A DNA stretch of 64,000 bases from Fimbriimonas ginsengisoli Gsoil 348. Lineage in GTDB: Bacteria; Armatimonadota; Fimbriimonadia; Fimbriimonadales; Fimbriimonadaceae. Of the stretch, positions 15,952 to 23,421 are shown piece by piece. Positions within the stretch are counted from its first letter, which is position 1. Every line of letters starts with the position of its first letter. A model generated the notes under the pieces. That model saw only the letters and a list, made by a program, of their open reading frames with translations. It did no database searches and was not told where the DNA came from. The translations under genes and the position numbers were made by a program. Location: contig CAMCVK010000001.1 in the NCBI GenBank assembly GCA_945881865.1, positions 248,001-312,000 on the forward strand, in the 5' to 3' direction.

Positions 15952-17112
15952 CTACAGGGAAATCCAGCCGCGCGATTCGCTCGACCGCTCGACCGCGTCG
16001 AGCACTCGCTGGTTCTCGTAGCCGTCCACGAAGTTCGGCGAGATCGGCGCGCCCTCGGCATACGCCGCAAACGCATCCGCCAGAAGGTTGATGAACGTGT
16101 GCTCGTAGCCGATGATGTGACCAACCGGCCAGTAGTGGCCCGCCCAGGGATGAGCCGAGTCGGTCGCCTGGATGACGGTGAAGCCCTTTCGGCCGTCGGC
16201 CGCGCCTTCGTTGTAATACTCCAGCTCGTTCAATCGCTCCAGGTTGAACACGATGGAGCCCTTGGAGCCGTTGATTTCCCACCGGTGATAGTTCTTGCGA
16301 CCAACCGCAAACCGGCTCGCCTCGAAAGTACCCAGCGCGCCATTCTTGAACTTCGCGAGGAACATCGCCGCGTCGTCCACGGTGACTTCGCCCATCTCGG
16401 TCGAGGCCTTTGCGCCCAAAGACGCGTCGATCTCGCCCGCCAGCGGGCGGTGCTTCACGAAGGTGTGCAGCAGTCCGCAAACCTCGTCGAACTCTCCGAT
16501 GAGGTGGCGCGCCATGTCGATGATGTGCGCGTTGATGTCGCCGTGGGTTCCGCTACCGGCGATCTCCTTCTGGAGCCGCCATACGAGCGGGAAGTTTGGG
16601 TCGGCGATCCAGTCCTGAAGGTAGGTCGCGCGCCAGTGGTAAATCGTGCCGAGCTCGCCGTTCTCGATCATCTGCTTGGCAAGACCGACGGCCGGTGCCT
16701 TTCGGTAGTTATGGAAAACCGCGTGGGGAACCGTGTGCGTTTGCACCGCTTGCAGCATATCGTGCGCTTCTTGCAGCGTGTTGCCAATCGGCTTTTCGCA
16801 GAAAACGGCTTTCCCAGCAGCCGCAGCAGCGATGGCGATCTCGGCGTGCAGGTTGCCCGGCGTCGAGATGTCGATGACGTCGATTTCCGGATTCTCGATC
16901 ACCTTGCGCCAATCGGTTTCAACGTGGTTCCAGCCGAATTGGTGCGCGGCCTCCTTCACCTTGGCCTCGTTGCGGCCGCAGATGGTGTGCATATTCACTG
17001 TCACCGGCAGGTCGGGGAAAAACCGGTTGAGCTGGCGGTACGCGTTGCTGTGGGCTTTGCCCATGAACTGATAGCCGATGAGGCCGACGTTGACGGTTTT
17101 TTTGTGACTCAT
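15952..17112 (-). CDS. Gfo/Idh/MocA-family dehydrogenase
   Basis: 386 aa. The N-terminal Rossmann fold has VNVGLIGYQFMGKAHSNAY. Then come DVIDISTPGNLHAEIAIAAAAA and the family Lys in VFCEKPIGNT. The C-terminal domain includes GTHGDINAHIIDMARHLIGE. Such enzymes oxidise or epimerise sugars and cyclitols with NAD(P). ATG 17112 is chosen because the family start aligns there; the in-frame extension to 17190 lacks coding character. It is divergent from uvrC. Substrate unknown. Confidence 0.88.
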   Translation of the reverse strand: MSHKKTVNVGLIGYQFMGKAHSNAYRQLNRFFPDLPVTVNMHTICGRNEAKVKEAAHQFGWNHVETDWRKVIENPEIDVIDISTPGNLHAEIAIAAAAAGKAVFCEKPIGNTLQEAHDMLQAVQTHTVPHAVFHNYRKAPAVGLAKQMIENGELGTIYHWRATYLQDWIADPNFPLVWRLQKEIAGSGTHGDINAHIIDMARHLIGEFDEVCGLLHTFVKHRPLAGEIDASLGAKASTEMGEVTVDDAAMFLAKFKNGALGTFEASRFAVGRKNYHRWEINGSKGSIVFNLERLNELEYYNEGAADGRKGFTVIQATDSAHPWAGHYWPVGHIIGYEHTFINLLADAFAAYAEGAPISPNFVDGYENQRVLDAVERSSESRGWISL

Positions 17113-17210
17113 GATTGCGCTCTTCTGCGAGGGTTGAAGGCTAGTTTGGGCACTGCGGGCCCTCCGTGTCAATCCATTACCGTGCCGCATCGTAGACTGT
17201 GAGGAGCCGC

Positions 17211-19082
17211 ATGGCCAAGCGATCTTTTCCCCAAGCCGTATCCGATAAGTTAGAACTGCTCCCGGTGACTCCCGGGTGCTACATATATCGGGACGAGCGC
17301 GCGCAGGTGCTGTACGTCGGCAAGGCCATCAGCCTCCGTAGCCGCGTGCGGAGCTACTTCCAGGCCAGCGCAAAGCACTCCCCGCGCATCGCGCGGCTGG
17401 TTTCGAAGGTCGTCGATATCGAGTGGTTGGTCGTGGACAGCGAGCTAGAAGCGCTCGTGCTCGAGTGCAACCTGATCAAGCAGTATCGGCCGCCCTATAA
17501 CGTTCGCCTGCGCGACGACAAGTCGTACCCGTACATCATCATCACCAACGAGAAGTTCCCGCGGGTTCTGTTTACGCGGAAGCTCCGCAAAGACGGCGCG
17601 CAGTATTTTGGGCCGTACACCAGCGCGTTCGCGGTGCGCGACACGTTGCAACTCCTGCATAAAATCTTCCCGCTGATTCCCTGCGGAAAGAGCTGGAGTG
17701 GGGCCGAGGTCCAGCGTCCGTGCCTCTACTACCATCTAGGCCGGTGCCTGGCGCCCTGCGCCGGCCTCAGCGACGGGGCCGAGTACAAGGAGATCCTTGG
17801 CAAGGTCCAACGGTTCCTAAACGGGAAGGAGGACGTGATTCTGAAGGACTTGCAGTCCGAGATGGCAAGCGCGGCCGAGAAGCTCGACTTCGAGCGGGCG
17901 GCGGCGATTCGCGACCAGATCTCGGCGATCGAGAAGATTCAGGAACGGCAAAAGGTGTTGTCGGCCGACCAGATCGACCAAGACGTCATCGCGGTCGTAA
18001 AAGATGACCGCGGAGCGGCCATCCAGATGCTCTACATTCGCGGCGGAAAGCTGATCGGTCAGCGGCAGTACCTGCTGGACGGTGCGAGCGAGGTGGGGTC
18101 GGCCGAGGCGGTGCAGGAGTTCGTGAAGCAGTACTACGCCGACGCGCCGGACATCCCGCGCGAGGTCTTGCTGCCGGTCGAGATCGAGGAGCGCAACATC
18201 GTGCAAAGCTGGCTGCGGCAAAGGCGCGGTTCGGCGGTTGCCGTCGAGGTCCCGCAGACCGGCGAAAAGGCGCGCTTGGTAGACCTTGCGGCGGCCAACG
18301 CCGAGCAGGCGCTGAACCAATTCGCCCTGGAACTCGAACAGAAGGAAGTCTGGGCGGAGGAAGCGATGCAGCAATTGCAGGACTCCCTGGGACTTCCCAC
18401 TCTGCCGATGCGCATCGAGGGTTTCGACATTTCGAACATCTCCGGCACCGCTCCCACCGCGAGCATGGTGGTTACCGAGAACGGCGACTCGGCGAAGGCG
18501 GAATATCGTCGGTTCAAGATCAAGTGGAACCCCGAGAGCCCGAACGACTTCGCGATGATGAACGAGGCCATCATGCGGCGGTTGAAAGCCTACGTCGACG
18601 GCGACGAGAAGTTCCAAAAGCTGCCTGACCTAATCCTGATCGACGGCGGAAAAGGACAACTGAGTGCGGCGCTGAAAGCGCGCGATACGCTTGGCTTGAC
18701 GATGCCGATGGTCGGGCTGGCGAAGCGGTTTGAACTGCTGTATCTCCCCATCGAATCGGTGACGCCCGAAGGCAAAGTGATCGCCGCGTTCCGCGAGGTC
18801 GAGCTTCCGCTGAACTCGCCCGGCCTGATGCTGCTGCGAAAACTGCGCGACGAAGCCCACCGCTTTGCGCTCAGCTATCACCGGAAGCTGCGCGACAAGC
18901 GCATGCAAGGTTCGGCGCTGGAGGAGGTTCCGGGCGTCGGGCCGCGGCGACGGCGGTTGCTGCTACGCACGTTTGGTTCGGTGGACGGCATCCGCAAGGC
19001 AAGCGTCGATGAGCTGGCCGCGGTGCCGACCATGACGAAGGCGATCGCGGCCAAAGTGAAGGACTACCTCCAGGAGGCGTAA
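17211..19082 (+). CDS. uvrC: Excinuclease ABC subunit C (UvrC)
   Basis: 623 aa, normal length. It makes the dual incisions in nucleotide excision repair with UvrA and UvrB. Domains in order: GIY-YIG nuclease (GCYIYRDERAQVLYVGKA, residues about 21-38), Cys-containing linker (RPCLYYHLGRCLAPCAG), UVR/UvrB-binding helix (EKLDFERAAAIRDQI), RNase H-like C-terminal nuclease (IEGFDISNISGTAPTASMVV; LILIDGGKGQLSAAL), and a helix-hairpin-helix pair (LEEVPGVGPRRRRLLL). ATG 17211 is preferred because AGGAG lies 6 bases upstream. Confidence 0.97.
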   Translation: MAKRSFPQAVSDKLELLPVTPGCYIYRDERAQVLYVGKAISLRSRVRSYFQASAKHSPRIARLVSKVVDIEWLVVDSELEALVLECNLIKQYRPPYNVRLRDDKSYPYIIITNEKFPRVLFTRKLRKDGAQYFGPYTSAFAVRDTLQLLHKIFPLIPCGKSWSGAEVQRPCLYYHLGRCLAPCAGLSDGAEYKEILGKVQRFLNGKEDVILKDLQSEMASAAEKLDFERAAAIRDQISAIEKIQERQKVLSADQIDQDVIAVVKDDRGAAIQMLYIRGGKLIGQRQYLLDGASEVGSAEAVQEFVKQYYADAPDIPREVLLPVEIEERNIVQSWLRQRRGSAVAVEVPQTGEKARLVDLAAANAEQALNQFALELEQKEVWAEEAMQQLQDSLGLPTLPMRIEGFDISNISGTAPTASMVVTENGDSAKAEYRRFKIKWNPESPNDFAMMNEAIMRRLKAYVDGDEKFQKLPDLILIDGGKGQLSAALKARDTLGLTMPMVGLAKRFELLYLPIESVTPEGKVIAAFREVELPLNSPGLMLLRKLRDEAHRFALSYHRKLRDKRMQGSALEEVPGVGPRRRRLLLRTFGSVDGIRKASVDELAAVPTMTKAIAAKVKDYLQEA

Positions 19083-19099
19083 CCGGGTTCAATGCAGTC

Positions 19100-20305
19100 A
19101 TGTTCGCCGTCGCTCTCGCCGCCCTGGTGCAAGCCCAAGCCGCACCGCTTTTCGTCCCGGCAAACACGGGTTACCTCACGCCGAAGGCGGAGTCGTTAGA
19201 GTTCGATATCGCGGGCCCGGTTAAGGGAACGCTCGGCCTAGCCGACCGATTGACCTGGTACGGCGACTTTGCGAAGGCCGGTTCCTTGAGCGTTGTCGTC
19301 CAGGGCACCTTGACCGCCGGTGATCGGTATGAACTTTCGGTCGGCGGCGTTCGACGCCAAGCAACGGCCGAAGCCACGAAAATCACGTTTGGCGACTTTC
19401 GATTCAAGCAAACCGGTTATGTGCCCGTGCAACTCAGACTGCTCAAGGGCTCCGGAGTCGCGACCTTAACGGGCTTGAATCTCACCGGAACGGCGACCGA
19501 AGGAGTGCACCTCAACCTGAAGGAGCGGCGGAACGCGGCAAGCGTGCACTTCCGGTACCCGCAAGCCGACGGAAAGAACGTGACCGCGTTCTACAACGCG
19601 ATTCGTGTGAGCGCGGTGCCCACGGCCAGCTACTACATGGCGTGTGGGTTTGCGCGGGGCTACTTCGGCATCCAAGTCAATGACGAGAAAGAGCGCCGCG
19701 TCATCTTCTCGATCTGGGATAGCGGGGACGAAGCCGTCAGCCGCGATAAAGTTGCGGACGTGGACCGCGTCACCCTCATCGCAAAAGGCAACGAGGTTTT
19801 CTCGGGCGACTTCGGCAACGAGGGCACGGGTGGACACAGTCACCTCAAGTTCAACTGGCGAGAGAAAGACGTCCACCGGTTCTTGGTCACGGCAAAACCG
19901 GAAGGAACCCACACCAGCTATGCCGGCTACTACTACTTTAACAACCTGCGAAGATGGGGTCTGATCAGTGCTTGGAAAGCACCCAAGGACGGACAGTATC
20001 TACGCGGGCTGTACTCGTTCAACGAGAACTTCTGGGGCTCGAACGGGCAAAAGATGCGGAAGGCAAAATTCGGGCCGGGCTGGATTCGCACCGAGGATGG
20101 CACCTGGGAGGAACTCACCGAAGCACGGTTCTCGCACGATGCGACCGGAAAGGAAGACCGCAAAGATTACGGCGCTTCGGTCGCGGGGAGCGGGTTCGAG
20201 CTTTGGAACGGCGGGTTCCGGCGGGGCACGGCGGTCTACGGCCAGGCCTTCACGCGTCGACCGACGCGTCGATTACCGGCTGAGCTCAAGAATTTTCGGT
20301 ACTAA
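19100..20305 (+). CDS. Secreted DUF3472 (with DUF5077-like N-terminus) protein
   Basis: 401 aa with a signal peptide (FAVALAALVQAQAA). The N-terminal third looks like the DUF5077 beta-sandwich (carbohydrate-binding-like), and the rest like DUF3472 (YYMACGFARGYFGIQVND, VIFSIWDSGDE, GTGGHSHLKFNWREKD, YYYFNNLRRWGLISAWKAPK). DUF3472 proteins are extracellular and often in polysaccharide-use loci; activity is not established. TTCAAT lies 6 bases before ATG, 17 bases after uvrC. The hairpin at 20297-20315 ends the gene. Confidence 0.8.
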   Translation: MFAVALAALVQAQAAPLFVPANTGYLTPKAESLEFDIAGPVKGTLGLADRLTWYGDFAKAGSLSVVVQGTLTAGDRYELSVGGVRRQATAEATKITFGDFRFKQTGYVPVQLRLLKGSGVATLTGLNLTGTATEGVHLNLKERRNAASVHFRYPQADGKNVTAFYNAIRVSAVPTASYYMACGFARGYFGIQVNDEKERRVIFSIWDSGDEAVSRDKVADVDRVTLIAKGNEVFSGDFGNEGTGGHSHLKFNWREKDVHRFLVTAKPEGTHTSYAGYYYFNNLRRWGLISAWKAPKDGQYLRGLYSFNENFWGSNGQKMRKAKFGPGWIRTEDGTWEELTEARFSHDATGKEDRKDYGASVAGSGFELWNGGFRRGTAVYGQAFTRRPTRRLPAELKNFRY

Positions 20306-20315
20306 GTCAGTACCG
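20297..20315. terminator. Hairpin shared by two convergent genes
   Basis: CGGTACT (20297-20303), loop AAGTC and AGTACCG (20309-20315) form a 7-pair stem with AATTTT to the left and a T-rich stretch (CTTACTTCTTTTC) to the right. It spans the stop of the DUF3472 gene and faces the lipoprotein stop at 20317, so it is a likely bidirectional terminator. Confidence 0.55.
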
Positions 20316-20316
20316 C

Positions 20317-20718
20317 TTACTTCTTTTCAAGTCGGGTTTCGTTTTTCATCGACCCGGTGAGGGCCAAAACGAGGGACTTCCCAGACAGCTTTGCGGCGTA
20401 CGGCACAACGTTTCCGGATTGATCCTTGAAGAGCATCCGGTCGTCCTTCACCAGCCAATTGCCTTCGAGTTTGCTGTCGATGACTCCGTTTGGCGTGCCA
20501 ACTTTGGAAGCTTGGGTGTAGCGACCGTCGGCCAAGAATTCGTATTTGGACTTACCGTCCGAGGTCTGCCATTTACCAACGTAGGCCGGATCAACGGCTC
20601 CTTCGAAAACGGCCGTATTCGGCTTAACCTCCGTGATCTCCTCCTCTTGTTGGCAACCGGTGACAAGCACCATCGCGACCAGCGCAAGCAAGGGACTAAG
20701 TTTCTGGATCGGTTTCAT
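20317..20718 (-). CDS. Lipoprotein with lipocalin-like domain
   Basis: 133 aa from ATG 20718. The signal has a lipobox VTGC (Cys about 22), followed by an acidic linker QQEEEITEV. The rest, with YVGKWQTSDGKSKYEFLADG and LEGNWLVKDDRMLFKD, resembles small beta-barrel lipoproteins of the lipocalin-like/DUF5640 type. It is probably anchored to a membrane facing the periplasm. Role unknown. It is separated from the next operon by the 20748-20780 hairpin, so it is likely transcribed alone. Confidence 0.7.
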   Translation of the reverse strand: MKPIQKLSPLLALVAMVLVTGCQQEEEITEVKPNTAVFEGAVDPAYVGKWQTSDGKSKYEFLADGRYTQASKVGTPNGVIDSKLEGNWLVKDDRMLFKDQSGNVVPYAAKLSGKSLVLALTGSMKNETRLEKK

Positions 20719-20747
20719 ACGAATATCTGCGGGTTTATACAGGAGAA

Positions 20748-20780
20748 ATTGCCGTTGATCCACTAGGGATCAACGGCAAT
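20748..20780 (-). terminator. 14-pair hairpin, terminator of the first pseudopilin operon
   Basis: ATTGCCGTTGATCC (20748-20761) and GGATCAACGGCAAT (20767-20780) pair perfectly around ACTAG. It lies 8 bases after the stop of the 83-aa lipoprotein gene on the minus strand. The transcript continues TTTCTCC, a weak U-tract. Confidence 0.7.
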
Positions 20781-20787
20781 GCTTAGG

Positions 20788-21039
20788 TTACTGCCCTCGG
20801 GCCTTTTTCATGGCCTCAGCTTGAGCATCCATCTGGGCCTTCATTGCGTTCTGTTGCGCGATCGCAGCTTCGGCGCTGCGTCTTGCTTCAGGCGGCATAT
20901 CTTTCGGCAGCTCTTCGGCGGACTTGGGGGCGAGTCGGGATGCCTCAGCGGCACCCTTCACGTCCCCATTATCCTGGCCGGAACAGCCAACAAGCATCAG
21001 CGTGGCTACCAGCCCGCCGCAAAGAATGAGTCTTCTCAT
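20788..21039 (-). CDS. Small lipoprotein, pseudopilin partner (copy 1)
   Basis: 83 aa. Lipobox LVGC with Cys19; the mature part is charged and Ala/Met/Gln-rich (RSAEAAIAQQNAMKAQMDAQ), probably one helix. It begins 1 base after the stop of the pseudopilin at 21041-21919 (TAAGATG), so the two are one operon. The 91-aa lipoprotein at 22196-22471 has the same layout (lipobox, Asp/Glu stretch, PPEA, Met/Lys/Gln helix) and follows the second pseudopilin. The pair may act together in pseudopilus assembly or export; that is inference. Confidence 0.7.
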   Translation of the reverse strand: MRRLILCGGLVATLMLVGCSGQDNGDVKGAAEASRLAPKSAEELPKDMPPEARRSAEAAIAQQNAMKAQMDAQAEAMKKARGQ

Positions 21040-21040
21040 C

Positions 21041-21919
21041 TTAGCGAGCGTAGGCCGCGCAGAAGCTACCCGGATCGAAGAGCCAATCCCAGTTGTCGCC
21101 CCGATCGGTCACGTAACCCTTCACGGCGACGAACTTGCACCAATTGAACGCGCCCTTCTTGATGAACTTGGCGTGGCCATCGGCGAAGGCGTTGTTCAAA
21201 CCACCGCTGTAGCGGTAGCGCGGCATCGACCAGTTCGGCGACTGGTTGCTGTCGGCGTCCCACTTCTGGCCAGAGGTCGGACCGTCAAATACGGGCGGAT
21301 ACTGAGCGCCGCCGAACCACCACCAGGAGCTCTCGGCGAAGTCGCCGGAAGCGTTCCAATCTGGATTGATACCGACCGTCCAGGTCGTCACGATTTGCGC
21401 AGGAGCATCCAGCGCGGTTTGCGAAACAGACGGCATGACCGGAGTTCCGTTAGGAGCGCCGGCGTCGGTGGAGTCGCAGTCCCAATTACGGCCAGTTGCG
21501 TTCCAGTAGCAGTAGCCTGGCATAACGATTCGGTTGCCCTGATAAACGCCGCGACTGCCGGTCTTTGCCGGGGTGTCGAAGATTCCGCCCTCGGCAAGCT
21601 TCACGGAAGTGGTTCCGTCGCTATAAACGCGCTCACCGTTCTTGATGTACGGCATGATGGCTTCTCGCCAAGTGAACGGCGTGTTCCAGCCGTAGACCGA
21701 AGCGTTCGGTCGCTTGTAAACCTGTCGCGGGAACATGTCGTCGGCGTCGGCCGAGTACATGATAATGCCGGTGGCGTGGTTCTTAGAGTTGGAGAGGTCC
21801 TGCGTCTTCTTTGCGGCTTCTTTAGCCTGGGCGAAGACCGGGAAGAGGATTGCCGCCAGAATCGCGATGATCGCGATAACGACGAGGAGCTCGATGAGAG
21901 TAAATGCGCGTGATTTCAT
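21041..21919 (-). CDS. Type II-like pseudopilin with H-X9-DG-type tail (copy 1)
   Basis: 292 aa. The prepilin start [18 protein letters not shown] has the Phe+1 and Glu+5 of class III prepilin-peptidase substrates, followed by [16 protein letters not shown]. The C-terminal NAFADGHAKFIKKG is the DG-H motif found in DUF1559-type proteins of Planctomycetes and Armatimonadota. The middle is Trp/Tyr-rich. These families are expanded many-fold in such genomes, and their role (surface filaments or secretion) is unproven. It has a long structured leader rather than a leaderless start. Confidence 0.9.
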   Translation of the reverse strand: MKSRAFTLIELLVVIAIIAILAAILFPVFAQAKEAAKKTQDLSNSKNHATGIIMYSADADDMFPRQVYKRPNASVYGWNTPFTWREAIMPYIKNGERVYSDGTTSVKLAEGGIFDTPAKTGSRGVYQGNRIVMPGYCYWNATGRNWDCDSTDAGAPNGTPVMPSVSQTALDAPAQIVTTWTVGINPDWNASGDFAESSWWWFGGAQYPPVFDGPTSGQKWDADSNQSPNWSMPRYRYSGGLNNAFADGHAKFIKKGAFNWCKFVAVKGYVTDRGDNWDWLFDPGSFCAAYAR

Positions 21920-22063
21920 ATTGATTCAGCACTGAATCAGCCAAACAAAGAGGTTTGACCGGATGGCATATGGATAGCGGCAGGCATGGCAAAAAGCCGA
22001 AGCGATGCCGAATCCAGAGGGACGAGGCGAGTTGATCCAAAGGACCTACCCAACGTGAGTATA
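21920..22063 (-). promoter_or_regulatory. Structured leader of pseudopilin copy 1
   Basis: TATACT (22063-22058) is the best -10 candidate and would give a leader of about 130 bases. Next to the ATG are two hairpins: TGATTCA/TGAATCA (21922-21928 with 21933-21939, loop GCAC) and CAAAC/GTTTG (21942-21946 with 21953-21957, six-base loop). The same two-hairpin layout with different stem bases precedes pseudopilin copy 2. The rest of this region up to the terminator at 22137 shows no gene. Confidence 0.55.
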
Positions 22064-22136
22064 CAACGAAAGATTGCGATGATTATCGCCTAAATTGCGA
22101 ATTTTTCGGTATATCAAGCCAACTCGTTCCGGGAAC

Positions 22137-22169
22137 AAAAAAGTCTGCCCCGAACTTGTCGGGGCAGAC
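22137..22169 (-). terminator. Intrinsic terminator of the second lipoprotein gene
   Basis: GTCTGCCCCGA (22143-22153) pairs perfectly with TCGGGGCAGAC (22159-22169). On the minus-strand transcript the 11-pair GC-rich stem is followed by a run of six U (A-run 22137-22142). It lies 27 bases after the lipoprotein stop. Confidence 0.9.
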
Positions 22170-22195
22170 CGGGTTAGAACATCGAGAGGAAGAGC

Positions 22196-22471
22196 CTACT
22201 TCGGACCCGTAGGTGCCGGAGCTTGATCTCCACCAGATTTCTCGATGGGAATACCGCGCGAGTCGACGTTGGCCGCTTTGTTCGCTTCCATCTGCTTCTT
22301 CATCATTTCCCCTTGCTTCGCCATTCCTTCCAGAGCTTCCGGCGGAATGGTCTTCGAAGGGTTCTTCAGTCGTTCGGCTTCTTCTTTCGAGAGATCGCCT
22401 TCCGAGGAGTTGCAACCGGCGGCGCAGAGAACCACCAGTGCACTAAGGCCGAGAATGAATTTCTTGCTCAT
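22196..22471 (-). CDS. Small lipoprotein, pseudopilin partner (copy 2)
   Basis: 91 aa. Signal peptide with lipobox CAAGC (Cys20), then NSSEGDLSKEEAERL, PPEALEGMAKQGEMMKKQME and a Pro/Gly-rich tail. It resembles the 83-aa lipoprotein at 20788-21039 in layout and position after a pseudopilin. The sequence just before its ATG (GGTTGAATCAAAAATG) shares TGAATCA with both pseudopilin leaders. A hairpin separates it from the pseudopilin upstream, so some independent expression is possible. Confidence 0.7.
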   Translation of the reverse strand: MSKKFILGLSALVVLCAAGCNSSEGDLSKEEAERLKNPSKTIPPEALEGMAKQGEMMKKQMEANKAANVDSRGIPIEKSGGDQAPAPTGPK

Positions 22472-22497
22472 TTTTGATTCAACCGGAAAGATACATT

Positions 22498-22525
22498 ATT
22501 TGGCCCGACAGAAGTCGGGCCAAAT
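22498..22525 (-). terminator. 12-pair hairpin after pseudopilin copy 2
   Basis: ATTTGGCCCGAC (22498-22509) and GTCGGGCCAAAT (22514-22525) pair perfectly around AGAA. It lies 24 bases after the pseudopilin stop on the minus strand. The U-tract is poor, so partial read-through into the lipoprotein gene is likely. Confidence 0.65.
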
Positions 22526-22548
22526 CGTTTAGAACCGAAACAGAATCC

Positions 22549-23379
22549 TTAGCGGCTTGCGTCCCAGAAGTTCGTGGCGTTGTCGGTAGGATTCGCGTTC
22601 GTGGACTGCGGAGTCTTCGCCGAAGCGTGACCGTCAACCCATACGAAGTTGCTTCGTCCGGACCAGTCGGCGTTAACGCCGCCGTTCTTGTTGTTCTTCG
22701 TCTGGACGACGCCGTTGACCGTGTACGGCGAACCGTCACGTCGCGAGTCCGGAGTCAAGCCGCCAAAGCCAACGTAGTCCCACCAGTTGATACCGGAGAA
22801 GAAGTTGCTCGGGCCCCAGACCGGGTACGGGTTGTAGGCTTCTGCGAACATGATCGTCTCGGCCGGGTTGGTAACCGAGGTGCCAACCGTGATGCCCTTG
22901 GTCATCCAAGCGCCGCAGGTGGTGCCGTCGGCTCGAACCTGAACCGATGCCTGGTTCATGCCGATGACGCCGTAGACGCCCCAGCCGGTTCCGTCGTACT
23001 TCATGTAGCCGTTAGCGGCGTACGAGATGTTGATCGCATCCGGGTTAGTTCGCATCCAGTCCGGCATAGCGGCCTTGCTCTTTGGGTCTCCCGGGGAAAC
23101 GAGCATCGGAACGCTCTTGATGTACGGAAGGATGTTGTAGGTCCAGCCTCCGTCGGTCGGCTGCCACCAGCACGAGTTCGTGCCCATGGTGAACGTGTCG
23201 TCGTTGTCGCCGTTGTAGAGCAGGGTGCCGAGACCGAGCTGCTTGACGTTGCTGAGGGACTGGGTCTTCTTTGCCGCGGCTTTAGCCTGGGCGAAGACAG
23301 GGAAGAGGATGGCAGCCAGAATCGCGATGATGGCGATGACGACCAGGAGTTCAATGAGGGTAAATGCTCTTGATTTCAT
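22549..23379 (-). CDS. Type II-like pseudopilin (copy 2)
   Basis: 276 aa. The N-terminus is nearly identical to copy 1 ([18 protein letters not shown], then [16 protein letters not shown]), followed by [20 protein letters not shown], the classical DUF1559-family block, and [16 protein letters not shown] near the C-terminus (DGH motif). The body differs strongly from copy 1, so only the export signal and the DG-H tail are conserved. It is processed by a prepilin peptidase (not in window). The start lies 9 bases after the end of the regulator frame on the same strand. Confidence 0.9.
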   Translation of the reverse strand: MKSRAFTLIELLVVIAIIAILAAILFPVFAQAKAAAKKTQSLSNVKQLGLGTLLYNGDNDDTFTMGTNSCWWQPTDGGWTYNILPYIKSVPMLVSPGDPKSKAAMPDWMRTNPDAINISYAANGYMKYDGTGWGVYGVIGMNQASVQVRADGTTCGAWMTKGITVGTSVTNPAETIMFAEAYNPYPVWGPSNFFSGINWWDYVGFGGLTPDSRRDGSPYTVNGVVQTKNNKNGGVNADWSGRSNFVWVDGHASAKTPQSTNANPTDNATNFWDASR

Positions 23380-23382
23380 GAG

Positions 23383-23421
23383 ATGATTCAGCCTTGAATC
23401 GGCCGGACGCCTTGGTCCGGC
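23383..23421 (-). promoter_or_regulatory. Leader hairpins of pseudopilin copy 2
   Basis: GATTC-N6-GAATC (23385-23400) lies next to the ATG at 23379, and GCCGGAC/GTCCGGC (23402-23408 with 23415-23421, six-base loop) lies 1 base further upstream. Order and spacing match the leader of copy 1, with compensating changes in the second stem. The leader lies at the end of the regulator reading frame. Confidence 0.6.

Noticed and set aside
15535-17202. 555-codon plus-strand frame
   Set aside because: Antisense to arsC and a Gfo/Idh/MocA gene, both of which have diagnostic motifs.
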